Source: Acetobacter fallax
GTDB lineage: Bacteria > Pseudomonadota > Alphaproteobacteria > Acetobacterales > Acetobacteraceae
Direction: 5' to 3'
DNA: 37,789 nucleotides
Assembly: GCF_011516735.1 (NCBI RefSeq)
Contig: NZ_WOSX01000032.1
Location: forward strand, 1 to 37,789
The notes under the pieces are model-generated. The model ran no database searches. It was not told the origin of the DNA and was given only the letters and a program-made list of their open reading frames with translations. The position numbers were made by a program, and so were the translations under genes. Each line of letters starts with the position of its first letter. Position 1 is the stretch's first letter. This document shows, one piece after another, positions 8,297 through 16,920 of this stretch.

Positions 8297-10537
8297 TTAC
8301 CGGCCTGCTTTCGGGCCGGGCTTCGCTGATCGCGCCTTGCCGCCCGAACGGCCTTTTCGCTTTTCAGGATCGTATCCGCCTCCTCCGGGGCCGAGCGGGA
8401 CCGGAGTTTTGTCTTTCTTTCGTCCCGGAGCGCCCTGCCTGTTTGATGGCGAGGGTGGTGGTGGCTCAAGACCGAGTTGTAACGCTTCAAGACGCTTTAC
8501 TTCATCACGCAGGCGGGCGGCGGTTTCAAATTCGAGATCCGCGGCAGCGGCGCGCATCCGGCGCTCCAGTTCCGCGATGGTCGCATCGAGATTCTTACCG
8601 ACAAATTCGTCCGCTTCGGCGCCTTCGGTTGGCGTAACGGTCACGTAATCCTGTTCGAAGACCGAGTTAACGATATTTCCTATCTGCTTACGCACGCTCT
8701 TTGGTGTGATGCCGTGCTCGGTGTTCCATGCGGCCTGCTTTTCCCTGCGCCGCGCCGTCTCTTCGATCGCGTAACGCAGACTGTCTGTCATCCGGTCGGC
8801 ATAAAGCAGCACCCGGCCGTCCACATTACGCGCGGCGCGGCCGATGGTCTGCACCAGAGACGTCTTTGACCGCAGGAAGCCTTCCTTGTCGGCGTCAAGG
8901 ATCGCGACGAGGGAGCATTCCGGAATATCCAGTCCCTCACGCAGAAGATTGATACCGATAAGCACATCAAACACGCCAAGGCGCAGATCGCGGATGATCT
9001 CGATACGCTCGAGAGTATCGATGTCGGAATGGAGGTAGCGGACTTTGATTCCGGCTTCATCGAGATATTCGGACAGATCTTCGGCCATGCGCTTGGTGAG
9101 CACGGTCACGAGGACACGACCGCCCTTCCCGATCGTCTCCCGACATTCCGCGAGCAGATCATCGACCTGTTTCTCCACGGGACGCACTTCTGTCACGGGA
9201 TCGATCAGGCCGGTCGGGCGGATCACCTGTTCACTGAACGTGCCCTGCGTTCGTTCCATTTCCCATGGGCCTGGTGTGGCGCTGACAAACAGCGTCTGCG
9301 GACGATAGATTTCCCATTCACCAAATTTCAGGGGCCGGTTGTCGAGACAGGACGGCAAACGGAAGCCGAATTCGGCAAGAACCGATTTACGGGCGTGATC
9401 GCCTCTTTCCATGCCGCCGATCTGCGGCACCGTGACATGGCTTTCATCGACGATCAGCAACGCGTCTTCGGGCAGGTATTCGAACAGGGTCGGCGGCGGT
9501 TCGCCGGCTTTTCGTCCGGACAGATAACGCGAGTAATTTTCGATGCCTTTGCAGACACCGGTTGTCTCCATCATCTCAAGATCGAAGGTCGTGCGCTGCT
9601 GGAGACGTTCGGCCTCAAGCAGTTTGCCCTGCTTCATAAACAGGTCAAGCTGGGTGCGTAATTCCTGTTTGATGCCGATGACGGCCTGATTGAGCGTCGG
9701 GCGCGGCGTGACGTAATGGCTGTTGGCGTAAAGGCTGACTTCCTGGAGATCCGCCGTTTTTTCACCCGTCAGAGGATCAAATTCGATAATCTGATCGATC
9801 TCGTCACCAAAAAGCGTGACACGCCAGGCGCGGTCTTCGTTCTGTGGGGGGAAGATGTCGATGCTTTCGCCGCGCACGCGAAATGCGCCGCGCACGAACG
9901 CTGCGTCATTACGTCGGTACTGGAGTTCGACCAGCCCTTTGATAAGCTTATCGCGATCTATTTCTCCGCCGACTTCCAGCCGGACGACCATACGGGAATA
10001 GGTCTCAACCGAACCGATACCGTAGATGCAGGACACCGATGCTACGATGATAACGTCATTACGTTCCAGCAGCGCCTGGGTGGCGGCATGGCGCATACGA
10101 TCAATCTGTTCATTAATCTGGCTGTCTTTTTCGATATAGGTATCCGAACGCGCCACATAGGCTTCCGGCTGGTAATAATCATAATAACTGACGAAATATT
10201 CGACTGCATTATTCGGAAAAAACTGCTTCATCTCGCCATAGAGCTGGGCGGCCAGCGTCTTGTTTGGTGCGAGAATGAGGGTCGGCTTCTGCGTGGCTTC
10301 GATGACCTTCGCCATCGTGAAGGTCTTGCCGGAACCCGTTACACCAAGCAGCACCTGATCACGTTCGCCGCCATCAACACCCTGGGTCAGTTCTCGGATC
10401 GCCTGCGGCTGATCACCGGCAGGCTCATATTCCGACACCACTTCCATACGGAAGCGCTTTTCCTTGGGGGGCAGGCGTTCCGGCTGGAACACGAGCGCTG
10501 GATTACCTTCGAGGGAAGATCGGGAACGAGCAGCCAT
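8297..10537 (-). CDS. uvrB: Excinuclease ABC subunit B (UvrB)
   Basis: The damage-verifying helicase-like subunit of nucleotide excision repair, which receives the lesion from UvrA and recruits UvrC. From the chosen start there are 746 residues: Walker A GVTGSGKT (about 65-72), the damage-probing beta-hairpin [21 protein letters not shown] (about 118-138), Walker B VDESH, helicase motifs V/VI ([34 protein letters not shown]), and a C-terminal UVR domain ([28 protein letters not shown]). It is longer than the usual 670 because of a Pro/Gly/Lys/Arg-rich tail after the UVR domain and a 30-residue N-terminal extension. I chose the ATG at 10537; no start has a clear Shine-Dalgarno and the frame stays open to 10660. 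Confidence 0.95.
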   Translation of the reverse strand: MAARSRSSLEGNPALVFQPERLPPKEKRFRMEVVSEYEPAGDQPQAIRELTQGVDGGERDQVLLGVTGSGKTFTMAKVIEATQKPTLILAPNKTLAAQLYGEMKQFFPNNAVEYFVSYYDYYQPEAYVARSDTYIEKDSQINEQIDRMRHAATQALLERNDVIIVASVSCIYGIGSVETYSRMVVRLEVGGEIDRDKLIKGLVELQYRRNDAAFVRGAFRVRGESIDIFPPQNEDRAWRVTLFGDEIDQIIEFDPLTGEKTADLQEVSLYANSHYVTPRPTLNQAVIGIKQELRTQLDLFMKQGKLLEAERLQQRTTFDLEMMETTGVCKGIENYSRYLSGRKAGEPPPTLFEYLPEDALLIVDESHVTVPQIGGMERGDHARKSVLAEFGFRLPSCLDNRPLKFGEWEIYRPQTLFVSATPGPWEMERTQGTFSEQVIRPTGLIDPVTEVRPVEKQVDDLLAECRETIGKGGRVLVTVLTKRMAEDLSEYLDEAGIKVRYLHSDIDTLERIEIIRDLRLGVFDVLIGINLLREGLDIPECSLVAILDADKEGFLRSKTSLVQTIGRAARNVDGRVLLYADRMTDSLRYAIEETARRREKQAAWNTEHGITPKSVRKQIGNIVNSVFEQDYVTVTPTEGAEADEFVGKNLDATIAELERRMRAAAADLEFETAARLRDEVKRLEALQLGLEPPPPSPSNRQGAPGRKKDKTPVPLGPGGGGYDPEKRKGRSGGKARSAKPGPKAGR

Positions 10538-10652
10538 AATGCCAACATGGCTATTCGTCCGGGTGGCTGCAAGAGACAGAAGTGCTGACGCACGGATCGG
10601 ACGACCCGGTCCCTTCATGTGAATACGGGGTCCCGAACCGGGACAGGTCGTA

Positions 10653-10698
10653 TAAAACATGACCCCTTCCGCCTTCGGTTGAAAGCGACAGGGGTCAT
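10653..10698 (-). terminator. Rho-independent terminator after rne
   Basis: Perfect 9-bp arms ATGACCCCT (10659-10667) and AGGGGTCAT (10690-10698) flank a 22-base loop that can itself fold. Read on the minus strand the stem is followed by GTTTTATA. It lies between the end of rne and the start of uvrB, both on the minus strand. Confidence 0.75.
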
Positions 10699-10727
10699 TA
10701 TAGTCAGTTCAGCAGAAGCTCATGCTT

Positions 10728-13586
10728 TTAGCGGCGCCACCAGCCGGCGCGGGGCTTTGCGGCAGGCGCGCCGTCTTCAATCACGACAGGCTCGACGAAG
10801 ATAACCGGCTTCCGGGCGCTTTTCTTCTTTTCGGCAGGCGGCGCCACAGGGGCAGGCTGCACCGCCTCCACCTCTACCGGAGCCGTTTCGGTGTCGGGCT
10901 TGCGGCGGCTACGCGTCCGGCGGCGCGGTGTTACCGCATCCGCTGTCTCTTCAGGTCCGCTCTGTGTCGGCTGAACAACGGCTTCCTGCACAGCGGCAAC
11001 CGGCACGTCGGCATTCGCTGTTCCGGTCTCTGTTCCCTCTGGCTGACGCCGGGAACGGGAGCGTCGGCGCGGTCTGGCCTTCTCTTCCGGTATCGCTGCC
11101 TGAGCCGTATCCGGTTCCGGCACAAGAGCAGGAAGCGGCTCCGGGCTCTCCCTGACTGGCTCAAAGGCGCTGTCAGGCTCAGGAATCAGCACAGGCGCAG
11201 GTACCGGGGCCTTTCCGCTGGTTCGCGCGGGCAGATTTTCTTCCCGTTCGGCCTGTTCCATCATATCGAAAATATCGAAGCTGCCGCCAAACGGATCGGC
11301 TGGCGTCGGGCCCTGCCATCCTTTTGCAGCGGAGACGGGAGCGGGAATCGGAGCCCTGGCCGGAGCAGGCTGGCTTTTCTGGGGCTGAGGCACTTCGGTT
11401 TCTGTTGTGCCTTTACGAGAGTGCCGGGTCCGCATGCGGCCGGGCACGAGATTCTCTTCCGTATGCTCGTCCTGCGTCTGAGAACGGGACGCCGGAGCAG
11501 AGCGCTGCGCTTCTCTTACAGCAGGCTGACGGGAAGCCTGTGCGTCAGACGTCGGATTCTGCTGTCCTTCAGACAACAGTGAGCCATTGTCGTTTTCATC
11601 TTTCTGTCCACCACGGCGACGACGGCGACGGCGACGGCGACGAGGCTGTTCACCGTCGGTCTCCCTGTGCTCGTCTCCCCCGTCTGGTCCCGGGGCGGCA
11701 GATCCGGTTTCCGCCGGAGGCACCTCGGCAATCGGGATCGTTCGTACGGCGGCAGGAACGGTCTCATCCGCTGCGCCGTCAGTGTCCTGATGCGCTTCAG
11801 AATCTTCCGGCGCAGCGAGTTCTGCGGTCAGATCACGTTCGGGCGCGTCAAAACGTGCGGTCTGTGCACGGTGACGCTCAATACGCACTTCGGGCGGTGG
11901 CAATGAGGAGTCGGCCCCGAAGAAGACACTCATTTTATGGCGTGTCTCAATTGAACTGAGCCAGTCACGCTTATTATTGAGAATATAGAGCGCTATCTCG
12001 CCTGCGACATAAACGGTAATTTCCGAGGCCCGGCGCAGACCGCCCTCTTCCTCAATGGCGCGCAGCACATGCAGGGCAGAGCTTTCGATGCCACGGACGA
12101 TGCCCGTGCCCTGACAATGCGGACATGTCGCGAATGCGGCTTCCGCGACCGACGGGCGGAGTCGCTGGCGTGACATTTCCAGCAGGCCGAAATGCGAGAT
12201 TCCACCGACCTGGATGCGTGCGCGATCGTGCCGAAGAGCATCCTTGATGCGCCGCTCGACCTGGGCATTATGCCGGCGGGACTCCATGTCGATAAAATCG
12301 ATAACGATCAGACCGGCAAGATCGCGCAGACGAAGCTGGCGGGCGACCTCATCAGCCGCCTCCAGATTGGTCTTGACCGCTGTTTCCTCGATATTGCGTT
12401 CGCGCGTCGCCCGACCGGAATTGACGTCGATGGAAACCAGCGCCTCTGTCTGATTGATGACGAGGTAGCCGCCGGACCGAAGCTGAACTGTCGGCGACAG
12501 CATGGCGTCGAGCAGGCCTTCGACATGAAAATGGCTGAAGAGCGGCTGGCTCTCCTTGCGCCACAGCTTCACCTTATGGGCGCTCTGAGGCATGAGCATC
12601 CGCATGAAGTCACGCGCGGCACGCCAGCCGTTCTCGCCATCGACAACGATATCGTCGACATCACGGGTATAGACGTCACGAATGGCACGCTTAACGAGGC
12701 TGGCTTCCTCATAGATCAGCGCCGGCGCGACAGATTCCAGCGTGTGCTCACGAATTTCGTCCCAGAGATGCAGGAGATACTCGCAGTCCTTCATCACTTC
12801 GGGACGTGGTCGCTGGGCTCCGGCCGTACGAACGATCATGGCCATACCGCGTGGAAGCTGAAGATCGGCGATGATGTCTTTCAGACGTTTCCGGTCCGCG
12901 ACAGCGGTGATCTTCCGGGACACGCCGCCGCCACGCAGGGCGTTGGGCATCAGAACACAGTAACGCCCGGCCAGTGAAACATAGGTCGTCAGCGCGGCGC
13001 CTTTGTTGCCGCGCTCTTCCTTGACGACCTGCACCAGAAGGATCTGTCGACGACGGATGACTTCCTGAATTTTATAGCTGCGCAGAAAGCGGGCCATGCG
13101 CTTCTGCACCAGCGCTTCTTCGCCGGTATCGGTCTCACCGCCAACATAATCAGGGGTATTTCGGGACGCTTCGGTCTGCGAAGTCTCGCTGTCGTCATTT
13201 CCGGCGTCTTCGGAGGCGGCTTCCGCGTCTGCGGCGGGCTCGCTGCCTGGCTCATCTCCGGCGTCGGCGGCGGCTTCTTCCGCATCGATCGCGCTGGCTT
13301 CTTCTTCCTGAAGCGCCAGCAGCTTTTCGCGGTCCGCTACAGGGATCTGATAGTAGTCAGGGTGGATCTCGCTGAAGGCGAGGAAACCGTGCCGGTTGCC
13401 GCCGTATTCGACGAAGGCGGCCTGCAGGCTCGGCTCCACACGGATAACCTTGGCAAGGTAGATATTGCCTTTGAGCTGCTTTCTGTTAGCCGCCTCAACG
13501 TCATAATCTTCGAGACGATTTCCGTCCATCACAACGACGCGGGTTTCTTCCGCGTGCGTCGCGTCTATCAGCATACGCTTGGTCAT
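10728..13586 (-). CDS. rne: Ribonuclease E/G family endoribonuclease with long scaffold tail
   Basis: A 952-aa endoribonuclease of RNA decay and rRNA/tRNA processing. The N-terminal catalytic half has an S1 RNA-binding domain (from about residue 35), interrupted by a highly acidic low-complexity insert of about 65 residues (95-160). Next come the DNase I-like catalytic core with aspartates D387 (SIDVNSG) and D430 (VIDFIDM), and the Zn-link CPHC at 488-491. The C-terminal 400 residues are disordered, Pro/Ala/Glu-rich, with a run of nine or more arginines and several RRRRSRS-type patches likely to bind RNA, ending in a compact AGWWRR motif. The start at 13586 has GGAG 11 bases upstream. A terminator separates it from uvrB. 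Confidence 0.95.
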   Translation of the reverse strand: MTKRMLIDATHAEETRVVVMDGNRLEDYDVEAANRKQLKGNIYLAKVIRVEPSLQAAFVEYGGNRHGFLAFSEIHPDYYQIPVADREKLLALQEEEASAIDAEEAAADAGDEPGSEPAADAEAASEDAGNDDSETSQTEASRNTPDYVGGETDTGEEALVQKRMARFLRSYKIQEVIRRRQILLVQVVKEERGNKGAALTTYVSLAGRYCVLMPNALRGGGVSRKITAVADRKRLKDIIADLQLPRGMAMIVRTAGAQRPRPEVMKDCEYLLHLWDEIREHTLESVAPALIYEEASLVKRAIRDVYTRDVDDIVVDGENGWRAARDFMRMLMPQSAHKVKLWRKESQPLFSHFHVEGLLDAMLSPTVQLRSGGYLVINQTEALVSIDVNSGRATRERNIEETAVKTNLEAADEVARQLRLRDLAGLIVIDFIDMESRRHNAQVERRIKDALRHDRARIQVGGISHFGLLEMSRQRLRPSVAEAAFATCPHCQGTGIVRGIESSALHVLRAIEEEGGLRRASEITVYVAGEIALYILNNKRDWLSSIETRHKMSVFFGADSSLPPPEVRIERHRAQTARFDAPERDLTAELAAPEDSEAHQDTDGAADETVPAAVRTIPIAEVPPAETGSAAPGPDGGDEHRETDGEQPRRRRRRRRRRGGQKDENDNGSLLSEGQQNPTSDAQASRQPAVREAQRSAPASRSQTQDEHTEENLVPGRMRTRHSRKGTTETEVPQPQKSQPAPARAPIPAPVSAAKGWQGPTPADPFGGSFDIFDMMEQAEREENLPARTSGKAPVPAPVLIPEPDSAFEPVRESPEPLPALVPEPDTAQAAIPEEKARPRRRSRSRRQPEGTETGTANADVPVAAVQEAVVQPTQSGPEETADAVTPRRRTRSRRKPDTETAPVEVEAVQPAPVAPPAEKKKSARKPVIFVEPVVIEDGAPAAKPRAGWWRR

Positions 13587-14096
13587 AAAAAGGAAAACTC
13601 CGGTGTCCCGGCATTCTTCCAGGCGGGCGCAGCCAGTCACGAATGGACCAGGCGCCGCGCGGGAACGCTTCGGGCGAATCGACTGAACGATCTGGGATTG
13701 CGAGCGTGAGCGACTTCCGGGAAACGCAGAGCATGCCGTAGCGACCAAACAGCGACAACGATACCGGGGCCAGTCCGGAGCTGTTTCTGCCCGAGCCCTC
13801 GTTTCGCTTCTTCACCGTGTCCAGCCCTGCTCTCATCCGTCCTTGTCGTTCAGCATTTGTGTAACGTCCTGGCCTGAACGCCGCCGCCCTGTCTGTCATT
13901 CGGGGCGCGACATCTTCTGATCCAGGTTACGCGATGCACGTCACCGACGAGACCACGTGTTCATAACCATGACTGAAACGCAAGCCTTACGCAAGCGACG
14001 GTGTGCATTGCCTTGCAATCAGTCACGTGCAGCCTGAAGAAATGCACGCGGGGCGATGGATTAACTCTCCTTTGTTAATGACTGCATAAAGCCGCT
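13587..14096. other. Divergent intergenic region between rne and the amidase gene
   Basis: About 510 bases without a convincing gene. It must hold promoters in both directions and, towards rne, a long 5' untranslated leader, which in other bacteria mediates RNase E autoregulation. I see only short palindromes: TTAAC-N8-GTTAA near 14062-14079 and ATTGC-CTT-GCAAT near 14008-14020. Open frames here are antisense or lack ribosome binding sites. Confidence 0.4.
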
Positions 14097-15128
14097 ATGA
14101 CAGAACCATTGCGGATTTGTTGTTCGGAACAAGAGATGACGCAGGATCGGAAAGTGCCTCCCTGTCTGCCTGACAGTGAGGTGCCGGAGACCAGGGCTTT
14201 CAGGCAGGGTGTTGTCACATCCGGGGACGCGCCGCTTTCAGGTGATGCGGCATCGGGGCTCATCCGCGGGCTGACGCGGCGGCGTGTCGCGCTGATTGCG
14301 GGACTGGCGCCCTTTCTTCCCTCTGTCGGGCTGGCACGCCCGAAGACGCATGGCAGTCCGACACTGCATCACCCTGCGACCGGGGCCGGGGCTGGCCCGT
14401 TGCATGCGCCTGCTGTGCTTCGCAATGCACCGCCGCCACGGCCACTTGTTATGCTCGACCCCGGTCATGGCGGCAAAGATCCGGGCGCTATCGGCTATTC
14501 CGGGACATATGAGAAACACGTGGCGGAAGCCGCCGCGACTGAACTTGAGCGCCAGCTCATGGCTTCCGGCCGTTATCGCGTCGCGATGACGCGGACATCG
14601 GATCGCTTTATTCCACTGGAAGGTCGGGTGGAGATGGCGCAGGCCCATCGGGCGGAACTGTTCATTTCCATGCATGCGGACGCCCTGCACGACGCCTCCG
14701 TCAGGGGAGCCAGTGTCTACACCTTGTCGAGTGCGGCATCCGACAGCCAGACAGCCCTGATTGCGCAGAGTGAAAACAGTGCGGACCTGTTCGGTGGTCC
14801 GCATGTGCATGCGACTTCGCCGGAAGTGCAGCAAATTCTGGCCAGTCTGGTCTCCGAAGAGACCAGGCGTGGCTCGGCGCACATCGCCAGTTCGGTGGTT
14901 GCGTCTTTTCAGTCGAGACTCACTCTTCTGAGCCATCCGCAACGCCATGCCGCCTTTGTGGTTCTGAAGGCGGCGGACATTCCGTCGGTTCTGGTCGAAA
15001 TGGGCTTCATGTCAAATCGCCACGATGAAGAATCTCTCAGGCAAGCCGGTCATCGGGCGATGGTTGCCGGCGCTATGCGTGACGCTGTCGATCGCTATTT
15101 CGCCTCGGCGCGGGTCGGGATGGGATAA
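14097..15128 (+). CDS. N-acetylmuramoyl-L-alanine amidase (AmiC-type, Amidase_3)
   Basis: A zinc amidase that cleaves between MurNAc and the stem peptide in periplasmic peptidoglycan, usually during cell separation. The Amidase_3 domain fills the C-terminal two thirds: zinc ligands are the His of LDPGHGGKDPGA, the Glu of YEKHV, and the His of FISMHADA, with the catalytic Glu of VLVEMGFMSN near the end. The N-terminus has a long polar lead followed by TRRRVALIAGLAPFLPSVGLA, which looks like a twin-arginine export signal. AMIN (septum-targeting) domains of E. coli AmiC are absent. The start is uncertain: ATG 14097 has no clear binding site and ATG 14136 is an in-frame alternative. Confidence 0.9.
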   Translation: MTEPLRICCSEQEMTQDRKVPPCLPDSEVPETRAFRQGVVTSGDAPLSGDAASGLIRGLTRRRVALIAGLAPFLPSVGLARPKTHGSPTLHHPATGAGAGPLHAPAVLRNAPPPRPLVMLDPGHGGKDPGAIGYSGTYEKHVAEAAATELERQLMASGRYRVAMTRTSDRFIPLEGRVEMAQAHRAELFISMHADALHDASVRGASVYTLSSAASDSQTALIAQSENSADLFGGPHVHATSPEVQQILASLVSEETRRGSAHIASSVVASFQSRLTLLSHPQRHAAFVVLKAADIPSVLVEMGFMSNRHDEESLRQAGHRAMVAGAMRDAVDRYFASARVGMG

Positions 15129-15149
15129 AATTTTCCATCCTGCGGAAAC

Positions 15150-15243
15150 GTTGATAAACAGCCCGGTTTCCAAAGGTCTGCGACCTTTGGAGAGTGTGAG
15201 GGCCGGGCCACGGGAATTCACCGGCACTTAATGGTAACAGGGT
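15150..15243 (+). repeat. Dispersed repeat, copy 3 (right-half fragment)
   Basis: It matches the right half of copies 1 and 2: TTGATAAA, CGGTTTCCAAAGGTCTGCG, GGGCC-type palindrome, then CACTTAATGGTAACAGGGTT aligning with the CACGTAATGCTAACAGAGCC end of copy 2. The left half and outer ends are missing. It sits just after the amidase stop codon. Confidence 0.7.
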
Positions 15244-15306
15244 TAACCCGCTTCATCGCGATGGGATGATCGGGTCTCCTGTCTGTTCCAGCGGAAGGGA
15301 AACAGT

Positions 15307-15777
15307 ATGCGCCGGATGGCGGGGCGATTTGCATGCAGACTGGCTGTCGCAGTTGCAGGATCACTGGTGACGGGCGCCTTTGCGGAAGCGCAGACAGTTT
15401 CTCCTGTATGCGACAACAGTGGTTTTCTGGCGGCTCAGCGCACTTTTGAAAATGGCGGGATGCGGGATGACGTGCCTGTGCATGTCTGCGGACGGGTTAT
15501 CGCGGTCTCGCACAAAGCAAGACGCACACGCAGTGGCTGGCACGGTTATTTCTATATGGACACTGGCAACGGCGTTTCGATTCGAATTGTTTCCGATCTC
15601 GATGAAATGAATGCACCTGACTGGCCGTGGGTTTCAAAAGGCGACCAGACTGAAGTCGTCGGGCGTTATTATTATGACAAGCCACGTCGTCAGGGCATCG
15701 ACTGGACGCATCACGGGACAGGACGATCCTGGGGCATGCCCGGTTATGTTATCGTAAATGGCACAAAATATCAGTGA
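15307..15777 (+). CDS. Secreted DUF3465-like protein
   Basis: A 156-aa exported protein. A signal peptide covers about residues 1-28 (arginine-rich start, hydrophobic AVAVAGSLVTGAFA, then EAQ). The mature part has two cysteines (PVCDNSG and HVCGRVI) that could form a disulfide, an OB-like central stretch (GYFYMDTGNGVSIRIVSDLD) and the characteristic end GIDWTHHGTGRSWGMPGYV...NGTKYQ that resembles the DUF3465 family pattern (WTHHDxxGxxxxGWIxHNGKxYQ). No function is known for that family. GGAAGGGA lies about 8 bases before the ATG. It is monocistronic as far as can be seen. Confidence 0.8.
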   Translation: MRRMAGRFACRLAVAVAGSLVTGAFAEAQTVSPVCDNSGFLAAQRTFENGGMRDDVPVHVCGRVIAVSHKARRTRSGWHGYFYMDTGNGVSIRIVSDLDEMNAPDWPWVSKGDQTEVVGRYYYDKPRRQGIDWTHHGTGRSWGMPGYVIVNGTKYQ

Positions 15778-15834
15778 ACTGATCGGAAGCTAAAACCCCG
15801 GCAGGCGCGTCCTGGCCTCTTCCATCAGAGGACC

Positions 15835-15969
15835 ATGAGTCCGGCGCAGAGCGGGGTGCGCCTCTTCCGGCATTCCGAAAGGATATCGATCGGCCTATCC
15901 TGTTTCAAAGCGGCGGACACCATGCTTATAAGTTGCCCGCGTGAACACGGAGGCCATCAGACAGAATGA
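15835..15969 (+). CDS. Possible 44-aa leader ORF coupled to the next small gene
   Basis: An ATG preceded by AGAGG (15826-15832) opens a 44-codon frame whose TGA overlaps the ATG of the next gene (ATGA at 15966-15969). The protein (starting MSPAQSGVRLFRHSER) shows no known motif. The downstream gene's own GGAGG is 12 bases away, rather far, so coupling from this frame would make sense. The evidence is the binding site and overlap only. Confidence 0.3.
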   Translation: MSPAQSGVRLFRHSERISIGLSCFKAADTMLISCPREHGGHQTE

Positions 15970-16154
15970 GATCTGGTTTAATCATTGTGGCGCTCACCGC
16001 CTGGTGTCTTGCTCTTATCTGTATCGCCGGATCGTTTCTGATGCCTGATACTGGCAGAACGGGCCTCTGGCTGGTGTCAGGTTTTGGTTTTGGCATGGCC
16101 GGACTGGTTGTTGCGCTTATAAATCTGTGGCGGCAACGCCGTGGGCCGGACTGA
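15966..16154 (+). CDS. 62-aa two-helix membrane protein, unknown
   Basis: A small protein with two predicted transmembrane helices (about residues 4-26 and 33-55) joined by a short MPDTGRTG loop, ending in the basic tail WRQRRGPD. GGAGG at 15949-15953 is 12 bases from the ATG. It is convergent with the DUF2721 gene, 25 bases away. I do not recognise a family. Confidence 0.5.
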   Translation: MRSGLIIVALTAWCLALICIAGSFLMPDTGRTGLWLVSGFGFGMAGLVVALINLWRQRRGPD

Positions 16155-16179
16155 CAGGATTTTTCTTACTGTCGAAGCG

Positions 16180-16677
16180 TCAACTGTTTTTGGCGCTTTC
16201 TCTGACGCTTTTCGGTAGCGGGCCATCGGTTCTGAGGCTGTTCCATGACAGGAAGCAATCCGCGATAAAAACCGCGAGGGCCGTGACTGTCGCCAGCAAC
16301 GCCGCCCCGAACAGGCCAACAAGCCAGAGCGCGATTGAGGCGTCCCGGACACTGCCGAGAAAAAGGACGAACGCCGCGCCACAGGTCGTTGCTCCGGCGA
16401 TACCACCAAACATGATGGCGATATCCAGGACCATGATTCGGTGACGAAGCCGTCTGATATGTCTGTTGAGACTTTTACGCCCTGCTTTGTTGAGTTCATC
16501 ATCAAGCAGATCCGCGGCTTTCTCGATCTGATCGGATACGCGGGCGGATCGCGTATTGAACAGATTCAGAAGTGTCCCGACACCGGAAAGCAGGAAGACT
16601 GGTGTCAGTGCTGTTTCAATGAGACGGGCAACGTCACCGGCAGAGTCAGTTGCGAGCGCAGAAAGAGGAAGCGACAT
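16180..16677 (-). CDS. DUF2721-family membrane protein
   Basis: A 165-aa integral membrane protein. The N-terminal segment LIETALTPVFLLSGVGTLLNLFNTRSARVSDQ is the DUF2721 hallmark. After a charged helix (LNRHIRRLRHRI) there are two or three further hydrophobic helices (MVLDIAIMFGGIAGATTCGAAFVLF and LVGLFGAALLATVTALAVFIADC). Length fits the family. AGGA lies 5 bases before the ATG at 16677. Function unknown. Confidence 0.85.
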   Translation of the reverse strand: MSLPLSALATDSAGDVARLIETALTPVFLLSGVGTLLNLFNTRSARVSDQIEKAADLLDDELNKAGRKSLNRHIRRLRHRIMVLDIAIMFGGIAGATTCGAAFVLFLGSVRDASIALWLVGLFGAALLATVTALAVFIADCFLSWNSLRTDGPLPKSVRESAKNS

Positions 16678-16826
16678 TAATCCTGATCGGGTCCGGGAGA
16701 AGAGGTCTTTCCTGTACCCGCTGCGGCCTCATACTTCAACTGGCGCACACGATTTCATGCTGCCGCTTACGACGGCACGCACAATGAAAACTGCATTCGG
16801 AAGACATAAAGATGTGAGTTTTTGCT

Positions 16827-16862
16827 GAAAAGGGACATATCCGCTCTGCCGGATATGTCCCT
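16827..16862 (-). terminator. Terminator of the porin gene
   Basis: A 13-bp perfect stem AGGGACATATCCG (16831-16843) and its complement (16850-16862) with a 6-base loop CTCTGC. On the minus strand it is followed by TTTTC. It lies 58 bases past the porin stop codon. Confidence 0.85.
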
Positions 16863-16920
16863 CCTGCCTTTACGTCATGCGCAATCAGGCTTCCGAAGCA
16901 GAATTAGAGTACAGATTTAA

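Noticed and set aside
9029..10588. Long plus-strand frames (210 and 290 codons) opposite uvrB
   Set aside because: They lie wholly antisense to uvrB, lack ribosome binding sites and show no protein motifs; they arise from the high-GC codon pattern of uvrB.
12192..12977. 261-codon plus-strand frame opposite rne
   Set aside because: It covers the strongly conserved catalytic core of RNase E on the other strand and has no recognisable domain.
13501..13899. 132-codon minus-strand frame overlapping the rne start
   Set aside because: Out of frame with rne, arginine-rich, no motif; the rne start is clear at 13586.
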